Source of the DNA: UBA11090 sp035560555
GTDB lineage: Bacteria; Spirochaetota; Spirochaetia; Treponematales; Rectinemataceae
Length of the DNA stretch: 47,551 nucleotides
Direction: 5' to 3'
Assembly: GCA_035560555.1 (NCBI GenBank)
Contig: DATMZF010000064.1
Span: 1 to 47,551 of the forward strand
Below are positions 40,756 through 47,551 of the stretch, in pieces. The notes beneath the pieces were generated by a model that saw only the letters and a program-made list of their open reading frames with translations, was not told the origin of the DNA and searched no databases. Position 1 is the stretch's first letter, and each line of letters opens with the position of its first letter. The translations under genes were made by a program, and so were the position numbers.

Positions 40756-41020
40756 TATAAGTATTAGCCATTATTACTGTCGAGGAGGAGGTTGGAAAAC
40801 GGTGAGAAGCGGGTACATGCTCTTCGATGCCTCGGCATTAGCGTCAATCATATCCGCATACATCGTATCACTTATAAGTTTTGATATTCAAGCGAGCGGC
40901 GAATACGCGCGCGATAAGGGGAGAAGGAAGGATATGCGGGCTTAATCAAGTATCGACGCAAAGCCACTCTCAACAGCGGGCTCTGCTCTTCATAGGTCCG
41001 TTCTTCTTCGAGCCGCAGCA
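40756..41020. other. no intact gene recognised
   Basis: Between the ATPase upstream palindrome and the GGDEF remnant there is no frame I can support. A 74-codon plus-strand frame from 40721 has no matching ribosome site and no recognisable product. The stretch may hold further eroded parts of the diguanylate cyclase gene. Confidence 0.4.
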
Positions 41021-41025
41021 TTCCT

Positions 41026-41218
41026 CGCCGCCTCGTCGCGGGAACGGTGTTCCAGCACGGTTCGAACATGGTCTCGCTCACGATTTCGCACGATTTCGGG
41101 AGGCGCCGCGGCCTGGCCCGATTTCGACGCCGTTTCGGCCGACGCCCTCGCGCGCCGGGCCGACGAATCGCTCTACAAGGCGAAGGAAGAAGGCCGAAAC
41201 AGGATCATCGCGCTCTAA
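41026..41218 (+). pseudogene. degraded 3' end of a GGDEF (diguanylate cyclase) gene
   Basis: In one frame the DNA reads RRLVAGTVFQHGSNMVSLTIS. After a +1 shift it continues GGAAAWPDFDAVSADALA, then RRADESLYKAKEEGRNRI and a stop at 41216-41218. This is the usual end of a GGDEF domain. The shift comes from a tandem duplication of ten bases (41079-41088 and 41089-41098); removing one copy restores the frame. An in-frame stop lies upstream at 40993-40995 and the GGDEF active-site part is absent, so this is a relic. Confidence 0.8.
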
Positions 41219-41229
41219 AGCGAAATCCT

Positions 41230-42879
41230 TTAAAAGGTGATTTCCTTCGACTTCGAGAACTTCATGAAAATCAGCAGGGAAATGACGGTGAAGGCCGTGA
41301 GCACGGTCGCCAGCGCCGCCGCGTAGCCATAGTTGCCGCGGGTCACGAAGGTGTAGACGGCCAAGGTCAAGGTAACCGTCTTCGAGTTGTACAGTATGAT
41401 CGCCGTGGAAAGTTCGGTGATGATGGTCACCCAGCTTATGATGGCGCCCGAGATGATGCCGTTCGACATCATCGGCACGGTGATCCTGAAGAAGGTCTTC
41501 ATCTTCGAGGCGCCGAGGCTGATGGCAGCCTCCTCGATGGTGATCGGGATTTGCTGCAAAATCGCCACCGACGATCGTATCGTGTAGGGCAGACGTCGGA
41601 TGCACAAAGCAATGACCATGATGGCCACGGTGCCCGTCAGCACGAGGGGCTTCTTGTTGAAGGCCATGACGAGGGCTATGCCCACGACGGAACCCGGGAT
41701 GATGTAAGGCAGCATCGAGATCGTGTCGATGGCCGACGTGATCACGTTGCTCCGCCTGACGACGAGGTAGGCGATGATGATAGCGATGACGACGACGGCG
41801 ACCAGGGCGATACCGCCGATGATGAAGGTGTTGGGAATGGAGTCGCCCATCCGCTTCAGGGCCGTCTGGTAGCTGCTGAGGGAATATCCAGGCCTGAAGA
41901 GCTTGCCCGAGGTGTTCTGGAAGGACTGGTACACGATGTATACCTGGGGCAGGAAGGCGAGCCCGATGACGATGTAGGTGTAGAGATGGATGAAAACGTT
42001 GAACAGCCCCTTGGCTTTCTTCCTCTCGATTGGGTGCAGGGCGTTCATCGTGAAGGCGTAGCGGTTCGACAAGAATTTCTGGATGAGGAAAATTATGGCG
42101 GTGATGATGATCGCGATGACGCTTATGGCCGCGGCGAAGCTGTAGTTCGTCCCCGTCTCGCCGAGGAACTGCGTGTAGATTTCGACCGGGAAGACCCTGT
42201 AGCCTTCCCCGATCAAGAGCGGCGTGCCGAAATCGGCGAAAGCGCGCATGAACACAAGCAAAGACGCCGCTAGAATCGTCGGCATGCAAAGTGGAATGAT
42301 GACCTTGAAGAAACGCTTCACGCCCGAACAGCCGAGGCTTTCCGAGGCTTCAAGGAGCGAGTTGTCGATGTTCTTAAGCGCGCCTGACACGTACAGGAAG
42401 ACCAGGGGAAAGAGCTGGAGGGTGAGCACGAGCAGAATGCCGTTGAAGCCGTAGATATTGGGGATCGTGATGCCGGTGAGCGACTTGATGAAGACCGTCA
42501 CGACGCCGGCCCGCCCCAGTAACTGTATCCACGCGTAGGCGCCGATGAAGGGCGCCGACATTGAGCAGAGGATGATCAGCACCTGGATGAGCCCTTTCCC
42601 CTTGATCTCGTACATGTTGTAGAAATACGACAGGGGAACGCCGATGACCAGGGTCAGCAGGGTCGTGCAAATGGTGACGTTGAAGCTGTGGAGGAGGGTT
42701 TCCGAATAGTATTTGACGCTGAAAAACTTCACGAACCACTCGAAACTGAATTTACCGTTTTCCCCGACCACGGAATTCTGCAGGAGCGCGTACATAGGGT
42801 ACAGTAAAAACAGAACGTAGGCCAGGAATATCGCCACGTACATCGTCGTCCAGACATCGAACCTTTTTTTGAGCGTCAT
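41230..42879 (-). CDS. iron-type ABC transporter permease (fused two-domain)
   Basis: This 549-residue protein has about twelve membrane segments made of two binding-protein-dependent permease halves, as in FbpB/AfuB and related Fe(III) or phosphonate importers. Each half has an EAA-like loop (LLEASESLGCSGVKRFFKVIIP near 175-196 and IEEAAISLGASKMKTFFRITVP near 450-471). The single-gene fusion suits the FbpABC class. Its ATG follows the ATPase stop by one base, with GAGG upstream. An imperfect AAAGG/CCTTT palindrome spans its stop codon but lacks a T-run. The GGDEF relic lies just downstream. Confidence 0.92.
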   Translation of the reverse strand: MTLKKRFDVWTTMYVAIFLAYVLFLLYPMYALLQNSVVGENGKFSFEWFVKFFSVKYYSETLLHSFNVTICTTLLTLVIGVPLSYFYNMYEIKGKGLIQVLIILCSMSAPFIGAYAWIQLLGRAGVVTVFIKSLTGITIPNIYGFNGILLVLTLQLFPLVFLYVSGALKNIDNSLLEASESLGCSGVKRFFKVIIPLCMPTILAASLLVFMRAFADFGTPLLIGEGYRVFPVEIYTQFLGETGTNYSFAAAISVIAIIITAIIFLIQKFLSNRYAFTMNALHPIERKKAKGLFNVFIHLYTYIVIGLAFLPQVYIVYQSFQNTSGKLFRPGYSLSSYQTALKRMGDSIPNTFIIGGIALVAVVVIAIIIAYLVVRRSNVITSAIDTISMLPYIIPGSVVGIALVMAFNKKPLVLTGTVAIMVIALCIRRLPYTIRSSVAILQQIPITIEEAAISLGASKMKTFFRITVPMMSNGIISGAIISWVTIITELSTAIILYNSKTVTLTLAVYTFVTRGNYGYAAALATVLTAFTVISLLIFMKFSKSKEITF

Positions 42880-42880
42880 G

Positions 42881-44005
42881 TCACGCCTCTTCGTTCGTTA
42901 TCGTGTCGTTGTTGACGCCGTCGAGGATGTTCTCGCTTCCATTCTCGGTGAAGGCATTGATCTTTTCCGGCTTGATCGTCAGGTAGATCTCGCTTTTTTC
43001 CGAAATGATCTCGTCGATCTTGGATTCCTGGATAATCTCCACCTGTTGCCCCGATTCGAGGTGGACGAAATAGTGCGTGTTGAGCCCGAGGAAGACGCTG
43101 CTGTCGACGACAGCCTTCATTCCATCGTTGGGCTGGGTGGAGATGACGAATTCCTCCGGCCGGATCGAGACGATCACCTTCTGGTTCTTCCGGAATGTCT
43201 CATTCACGTTGTTCAGCGCGACCCGGAAATTTCCGGGGAATTTTACCGCCGCGTCCTGGCCTTCCGAGACCAGCTCGGCCTCGAGGAGGTTGGTCCTGCC
43301 GATGAAGGTGGACACGAAAAGGTTGGCCGGGCGCTGATAGATGTCTTTCGGCTTGCCGATGTGCTGGATGACGCCGTCCTTCATCACGGCGATGCGGTCG
43401 CTTATCGCCATGGCCTCTTCCTGGTCGTGGGTGACGTAGACGGTGGTGATCCCGACCCTGTTCTGGATTTCCTTGATGGCGAAGCGCATCTCGACGCGCA
43501 GTTTCGCGTCCAGGTTGCTCAAGGGCTCATCCATGAGAAGGACGTCGGGCTGGATGACGAGGGCGCGGGCCAGGGCGACGCGCTGCTGCTGCCCGCCCGA
43601 GAGCATGTTCGGCATTCTGTCCTTGAACTGGTCGATCTTCATCAGCTCCAGGAACTTCCGTGTCTCGGTCTCGATTTTATCGGAGGGATATTTTCGGTTC
43701 TTCAACCCGAAAGCCACGTTCTGCTTAACCGACAGATGGGGGAATATGGCGTAGTTCTGGAACACCATGCCGATGTTCCTCTTGGCCGGATCGATATCGT
43801 TGATCCTGGTATCGTTGAAGAAGAAATCGCCGCCCTCAATCGTGTTGAAGCCGGCTATCATTCGCAAGAGCGTCGTCTTGCCGCATCCAGAGGGGCCGAG
43901 AAGCGTGAAAAACTCGCCTTCCCTTATTTCCAGGGAAAGATTCGAGATTATCGTGGTCTTGCCGTAACGCTTTACGGCGTTCTTGATCTTTATATTGACG
44001 CTCAT
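42881..44005 (-). CDS. iron-type ABC transporter ATP-binding protein
   Basis: This 374-residue ATPase has Walker A GPSGCGKTT, signature MLSGGQQQRVALARAL, Walker B VLLMDEPLSNLD with AKLR, and a C-terminal TOBE-like regulatory domain of about 130 residues (IRPEEFVIS, HYFVHLESGQQVEI). It belongs to the FbpC/PotA/CysA group. AAGGAG lies upstream of the ATG. Together with the binding protein upstream and the fused permease downstream it forms one importer; iron is the most common substrate of this layout, but phosphonate or thiamine-like substrates are possible. Confidence 0.92.
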   Translation of the reverse strand: MSVNIKIKNAVKRYGKTTIISNLSLEIREGEFFTLLGPSGCGKTTLLRMIAGFNTIEGGDFFFNDTRINDIDPAKRNIGMVFQNYAIFPHLSVKQNVAFGLKNRKYPSDKIETETRKFLELMKIDQFKDRMPNMLSGGQQQRVALARALVIQPDVLLMDEPLSNLDAKLRVEMRFAIKEIQNRVGITTVYVTHDQEEAMAISDRIAVMKDGVIQHIGKPKDIYQRPANLFVSTFIGRTNLLEAELVSEGQDAAVKFPGNFRVALNNVNETFRKNQKVIVSIRPEEFVISTQPNDGMKAVVDSSVFLGLNTHYFVHLESGQQVEIIQESKIDEIISEKSEIYLTIKPEKINAFTENGSENILDGVNNDTITNEEA

Positions 44006-44041
44006 GCCCTCTCCTTAGCCACGCGGTGCGGATGAAATTCA

Positions 44042-44079
44042 AATCCCTTGCCCGGCGACCGCGCGCCTGGCAAGGGATT
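44042..44079 (-). other. strong intercistronic hairpin after the binding-protein gene
   Basis: AATCCCTTGCC (44042-44052) and GGCAAGGGATT (44069-44079) form a perfect 11-bp stem with a 16-nt loop between the binding-protein and ATPase genes. No T-run follows. It likely protects the 3' end of the binding-protein mRNA or dampens read-through so that the binding protein is made in excess. Confidence 0.6.
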
Positions 44080-44108
44080 CATTCAAGTCATAAATCAGAT
44101 TGCCGGTA

Positions 44109-45119
44109 TCAGTTGTTCTTAGCCCAGAGATCCGACCACTTTTTCTGGATGGCTTTCTTGTTGGTGGCGGTGTAGGCGATATCCTCGAAGGCCAGCTTGA
44201 TCTGCGAGAAGGGCTGCAGGTATTTGTTCGTGTTCGCGATCTTCGTGTTCACCGGCCTGTTCGTGAGGCCCGCGACGATTTTCTGGCACTCGTCGGAAAT
44301 GAGGAAGTCCATGAACAGTTTGGCGTTGTCGAGGTTCTTCGCGCCCGCGACAATGGCGGATGCGGCGGGAAGCCACACGGCTCCTTCCTTAGGATAGACG
44401 ACCCTGACGTTCTTGGCGCCATCGACCAGAAGAGCGACGGAGGGATCTTCGTAGGTCAGGCCGACGACATACTCACCCTGGTAGACGCCCTTGTAGACGG
44501 CTGAGGAACCGGAAGCTATCTTGCCGTTCAGCTGCTTGATCAGGGCTTCGACATAGGTCCAGGCCTGAGCGCTTTCGTAGCCGCCCTTAACGAGGAGGAT
44601 GTTGCAGAGCTGAGCCCAGGCGCTGGAAGACGAGGTCGGGTCGGCGGTGGCGATTTTCCCCTTGAGAGCGGGGTTGAGCAGGTCTTCGTAGCTCGTGATA
44701 CCGATGCCCAGGGATTTTTCCAGATCCGTGTTGACGAGGAGGTTGCTTCCGGACAGCAGGTAGTTCGTGAAGTAGCCGGTCGAATTCTGGTAGCCTTCGG
44801 GAAGCAGGTTGTTTCCCTTGGCGACATAGGCTTGGAAGAGATCCTTGCTCGTCTGGTATACGCCCATATTGACGCCGCCGAACATGACATCGGCCTGCGG
44901 ATTGCCTTTTTCGGCCGTCAGCTTGGACAGGACAGGGCCAGTGCCCATGGACTGGAGACTGATCTTGATATCGTACTTGTCGCCGAAATAGTACAGGATA
45001 CCCTGGACCTCTCCATCGGAGTTCGGGGAGTAGACGACCAGATTGCCCTTGGCGAAGGCCACCGTGGACACCATCAGCAGTGCTAGAGCCACTACCGTGA
45101 TTTTAGAGACGGTTTTCAT
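44109..45119 (-). CDS. ABC transporter substrate-binding protein (Fe(III)-type family)
   Basis: This 336-residue secreted protein has a clean signal peptide (MKTVSKITVVALALLMVSTVAFA, cleavage before KGN). The mature start LVVYSPNSDGEV and the body (SYEDLLNPALKGKIATADPT, GEYVVGLTYEDPS, AGAKNLDNAKLFMDFLIS) match the FbpA-like family of Fe(III) and phosphonate binding proteins. The paired iron-binding tyrosines of FbpA cannot be assigned with confidence. AAGGAGG precedes the ATG. It is the first gene of the operon, downstream of a promoter at 45224-45253. Confidence 0.9.
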   Translation of the reverse strand: MKTVSKITVVALALLMVSTVAFAKGNLVVYSPNSDGEVQGILYYFGDKYDIKISLQSMGTGPVLSKLTAEKGNPQADVMFGGVNMGVYQTSKDLFQAYVAKGNNLLPEGYQNSTGYFTNYLLSGSNLLVNTDLEKSLGIGITSYEDLLNPALKGKIATADPTSSSSAWAQLCNILLVKGGYESAQAWTYVEALIKQLNGKIASGSSAVYKGVYQGEYVVGLTYEDPSVALLVDGAKNVRVVYPKEGAVWLPAASAIVAGAKNLDNAKLFMDFLISDECQKIVAGLTNRPVNTKIANTNKYLQPFSQIKLAFEDIAYTATNKKAIQKKWSDLWAKNN

Positions 45120-45223
45120 AAAACCTCCTTGAAAAAATTGGAAAAGAAGCCGATCGGAACCGCGGACCGAGCATGGCTGCCCGTCGGTATTCCGGCCTCG
45201 GCAACACTGAACTTTACCTCGTA

Positions 45224-45253
45224 AGTATAGGCGTGAGGAAAGAAGCGCGTCAA
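45224..45253 (-). promoter_or_regulatory. sigma-70-type promoter of the iron-type ABC operon
   Basis: On the minus strand TTGACG (45253-45248) is followed by 18 bp and TATACT (45229-45224). The predicted start is near 45217, giving a leader of about 100 nt. No obvious Fur box is seen. Confidence 0.6.
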
Positions 45254-45293
45254 TGTAATTTCGAGCGCGGGCGGAGGTTTGGGGAAAACTCGC

Positions 45294-46490
45294 TCAGACC
45301 GCCAATTTCTTCCGGAGCTTCTCAGTGCTGAAGATCAGCACCCCAATGTAGGCCAACAAAAAGAAAGGCATCAGCGACAGGGAGGAGGCTGAGGCGATAA
45401 AGCCAAAGGTCGGGGGCAGTAGGGTCGTGCCTATGTAAGCCATTGCCATCTGGAATCCGATGATCGCCTGGGCATTGGCCACCCCGAATCTGTCCGGAGT
45501 CTCATGGATCATGCAGGGGAAAATGGGGGCGCAGCCGAAGCCTGCCAGGAGAAAGCCCGCCAAAGCGAAGGGGAGGGGCAGAGGCGCCACCAGGAGGACG
45601 ATCCCGGCGAGGACGAACAGGGCGCCCCATCGGATCAGATCTTTGTTCGACACCTTGTAGGTCATGAACCCGGTCAGGAAACGACCCGCGGTGATGGAGG
45701 CGTAGAACATCGACACCCAGGTGGCGGCCGCGGCGAGGTCCAGCCCCCTGGTCTTGAACAGGTAGCTGCCACCCCACAGGCCCATTGTGGATTCGATGCC
45801 GCAGTAGAAAAAGAAGGTCACCAAAGCCAGTTTGACGCCCTTCACCTTTAAAGGGAAAAACAGAGGCTGGTGGGACTGTACGGCGGCGGCGCTTTTCGGC
45901 GCCCCTGCCGCGCCTTTCGGCACCGCGCTCGAGGCGCGGCGCCGGACCTTGTCCCAAAGAGGCACGGCCAGCACCAGGACGACGACGAGAACCGACTGCA
46001 GGATGGCGATGGTCAGATAGCCGCCGCGCCAGCTCGCGCCATGACCCAAAAGCCTGGCCAGAAGCAGGGGACCTGAAAGGGCCCCGAGCCCCCAGAAGCT
46101 GTGAAGCCAGCTCATATGCCGCGATTCGTAGTGCTCGGCGACATAGGCGTTGAGCCCGGAATCGACAGCCCCGCCGCCCAGGCCCAGCGGGACGGCCGCG
46201 ATCAGGAGCCACCAGAACGAAGGAGCGGCGGCAAAACCGAAGAGTGCGGCGGCCGTAAGGCCTACGCTCACCGCCGTGACTCTCCCGGTGCCGAAACGCC
46301 TCAGCATCCTGGTGCCGAGGATGCTGGACAGGATGGTTCCCCCGGAGATCAGCATGGACGCGAAGCCGGCAAAGCCGAAGGGCACAGCGAATTCGGATTG
46401 CATGGCGGGCCAGCTCGCCCCAAGCAGAGCATCGGGCAGACCGAGGCTGATGAACGCGATATAGATGATAGCCAAAAGCAGCGTAGCCAT
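45294..46490 (-). CDS. MFS transporter
   Basis: This 398-residue protein has about twelve hydrophobic segments of the major facilitator superfamily. The conserved loop after helix 2 reads GTRMLRRFGTGRV, and GGAVDSGLNAYVAEHYESRHMSWLHSFWG resembles sugar or sugar-like MFS carriers of the fucose/glucose permease branch. An alanine-rich central loop at about 185-215 joins the halves. AAAGGA lies upstream of the ATG. It follows a ROK regulator gene by 19 nt on the same strand, so the pair is probably one unit and the substrate may be a sugar or glycoside. Confidence 0.9.
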   Translation of the reverse strand: MATLLLAIIYIAFISLGLPDALLGASWPAMQSEFAVPFGFAGFASMLISGGTILSSILGTRMLRRFGTGRVTAVSVGLTAAALFGFAAAPSFWWLLIAAVPLGLGGGAVDSGLNAYVAEHYESRHMSWLHSFWGLGALSGPLLLARLLGHGASWRGGYLTIAILQSVLVVVLVLAVPLWDKVRRRASSAVPKGAAGAPKSAAAVQSHQPLFFPLKVKGVKLALVTFFFYCGIESTMGLWGGSYLFKTRGLDLAAAATWVSMFYASITAGRFLTGFMTYKVSNKDLIRWGALFVLAGIVLLVAPLPLPFALAGFLLAGFGCAPIFPCMIHETPDRFGVANAQAIIGFQMAMAYIGTTLLPPTFGFIASASSLSLMPFFLLAYIGVLIFSTEKLRKKLAV

Positions 46491-46509
46491 AGTGTTTTTC
46501 CTTTGGATT

Positions 46510-47526
46510 TCAGTCGGAAAGTGGATTTATTGGTTCCAACAGGGTCAACGTCTCTTCGATAAGGCCGGTCTGGAAGTCGAGGGTGAAGTTTTCCGAAACT
46601 TCGAGCCGGGGGGCAACATCGACGGGAAGGTCCCGGCCGCAAATATCAGCGATGGCCTTCATATGGTCCCGCCCAAGAAATTCGCCGTGGAGGATCACCT
46701 TATCGGGGTTGATCACGCTGGCAAGCGCGACGATGAGCTTGGCGATGGCTAGGCAGATCCTGTCGAACGAACCGTACAGTTCCGGTTGCCCCCAGCCGAT
46801 TCCCAAGGGGAGGTGGGCCACTTCCCCAGCGAAGTTGTTTCTTCCCTTGAAGAGCTTCCCACCAATCCTGATGCCGGCTCCCGGCGGATATTTTCGGGGC
46901 ACATAGAGATAGACGACAGTCTCGTGAGCGTCGATGGACTGGCGGCGGCAACACCCCATCACCGCGGAGTTCACATCGTTCTCGAAGAGCACGAGAAGCC
47001 CATATTTCAGGCGGAAATGCTCGATGATAGGCGCTCCGATCAGGGGCCGGTAATCCAGGGCCACGATTGTGCCCCCCGATTCGATGCCGGGAAGGCCGAA
47101 ACCGATGGCTTTGATCGAGGGGTGCTTCGCAAGCATCCGATCGATCAACGGTTCGAAAGCAGCCAGAGATTCGGGAGCCGTTTCTTCCTCCCCGGCATCG
47201 ACGCACTCGCCGTACAGGTTGGCGACCCGGAGAGAAAGTCTATCCTTTCCCGCGATTTCATGAGCAAAAAGCGCGAGAACCTTAGCGTAGTCGGCGTTGA
47301 ACTCGACCAGCCGGGAGGGTCGCCCGCCGTTTGAGGGAATCTGATCGCCCTCCCGGGCTTCGCCGGCGAGAATCAGCTGCCCTGCGATCGCGGCGACCGT
47401 GACGATGGAGAGGCCTGTGGCCGCCGCGAGCTGCTGCCGGGTCGCGCTTCTTTGCGCTCTCAAAACTCTTCGAACTAGGTTGGTGTTGATTTCTTTCATC
47501 ACCAGGGGATTGCCGCCAATCGTCAT
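46510..47526 (-). CDS. ROK family transcriptional regulator
   Basis: This roughly 338-residue protein has an N-terminal winged helix (about 10-75: VLRAQRSATRQQLAAATGLS, then SNGGRPSRLVEF) and a ROK domain (FGLPGIESGG, FENDVNSAVMGCC, GAGIRIGGKLFKG, FAGEVAHLPLG). The zinc-binding cysteine cluster of classic ROK proteins is missing after the last motif. ROK regulators of this type usually sense sugars or their phosphates and repress adjacent transport genes. The start at 47526 has GGGAG upstream; a GTG at 47541 and an ATG 27 bases further in are alternatives. It is transcribed just before the MFS gene. Confidence 0.88.
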   Translation of the reverse strand: MTIGGNPLVMKEINTNLVRRVLRAQRSATRQQLAAATGLSIVTVAAIAGQLILAGEAREGDQIPSNGGRPSRLVEFNADYAKVLALFAHEIAGKDRLSLRVANLYGECVDAGEEETAPESLAAFEPLIDRMLAKHPSIKAIGFGLPGIESGGTIVALDYRPLIGAPIIEHFRLKYGLLVLFENDVNSAVMGCCRRQSIDAHETVVYLYVPRKYPPGAGIRIGGKLFKGRNNFAGEVAHLPLGIGWGQPELYGSFDRICLAIAKLIVALASVINPDKVILHGEFLGRDHMKAIADICGRDLPVDVAPRLEVSENFTLDFQTGLIEETLTLLEPINPLSD

Positions 47527-47551
47527 GGATACTCCCAACACATTCTTTCAC

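Noticed and set aside
40721..40945. 74-codon plus-strand frame as a PIN-like toxin start
   Set aside because: Only a short LFDASAL-like stretch is suggestive; there are no later PIN acids, no matched ribosome site and no antitoxin gene.
41047..42273. 408-codon plus-strand open frame and 403-codon minus-strand frame over the same DNA
   Set aside because: Both are low-complexity shadows of the iron-type permease gene. Only the first bases of the plus frame matter, as part of the GGDEF relic.
42869..44035. 388-codon plus-strand open frame
   Set aside because: It is antisense to the ATPase gene, whose Walker and signature motifs are complete.
1..47551. CRISPR array, tRNA or rRNA genes, prophage or transposase genes
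   Set aside because: Looked for regular short repeats, tRNA-like cloverleaf ends, rRNA-like stretches and transposase motifs by eye on both strands; none was found.

Overview
The window looks like chromosomal DNA of an obligately anaerobic, Gram-negative heterotrophic bacterium with G+C clearly above 50%. An outer membrane is implied by a LolA-like periplasmic protein encoded with a predicted outer-membrane barrel. Anaerobiosis is implied by a four-subunit 2-oxoacid:ferredoxin oxidoreductase, an oxygen-sensitive 4-hydroxybutyryl-CoA dehydratase with all its iron-sulfur ligands, and a radical SAM protein. Spirochaetota or Synergistota would fit, but no rRNA or marker gene is present, so this is only a guess. 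I saw no tRNA, rRNA, phage, transposase or CRISPR array.

Region 1 (about 0.2-16.7 kb, all minus strand) is a long catabolic cluster. It is transcribed from an AbgT-type transporter through an enolase-superfamily enzyme, two amidohydrolase-like proteins (one with and one without the metal ligands), an M42 aminopeptidase, a RidA protein, a creatininase-family hydrolase, KorDABC, 4-hydroxybutyryl-CoA dehydratase, thiolase, 3-hydroxyacyl-CoA dehydrogenase, crotonase and a LarA-like nickel-pincer enzyme. The CoA part forms a complete route from 4-hydroxybutyryl-CoA through crotonyl-CoA to acetyl-CoA. No CoA ligase or CoA-transferase is present, so the 2-oxoacid oxidoreductase may itself make the thioester. 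A YheO-type regulator with a strong terminator sits upstream.

Region 2 (16.7-23.2 kb, plus strand) opens with a consensus promoter, about 140 nt of structured RNA and an intrinsic terminator. An envelope operon follows: two FtsX/MacB-type permeases, a LolA-like protein, a LolD-like ATPase, a predicted barrel protein and a TetR regulator. A radical SAM gene and a tiny membrane-protein gene, the latter bracketed by a perfect 21-bp inverted repeat, follow.

Region 3 (25.1-36.1 kb) is a peptide-use locus: an M28-like peptidase, a complete oligopeptide ABC transporter and a dipeptide-epimerase-like enzyme on the minus strand, a Crp/Fnr-type regulator on the plus strand, and an M20 peptidase on the minus strand. 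The same 16-bp palindrome lies upstream of both peptidase units.

Region 4 (36.1-47.5 kb) holds a flippase-like membrane protein with an apparently leaderless mRNA, a P-type ATPase of the Na,K-ATPase-like class carrying an N-terminal PTS EIIA domain, the degraded 3' end of a GGDEF gene, an iron-type ABC transporter (binding protein, ATPase, fused permease), and an MFS transporter with a ROK regulator.
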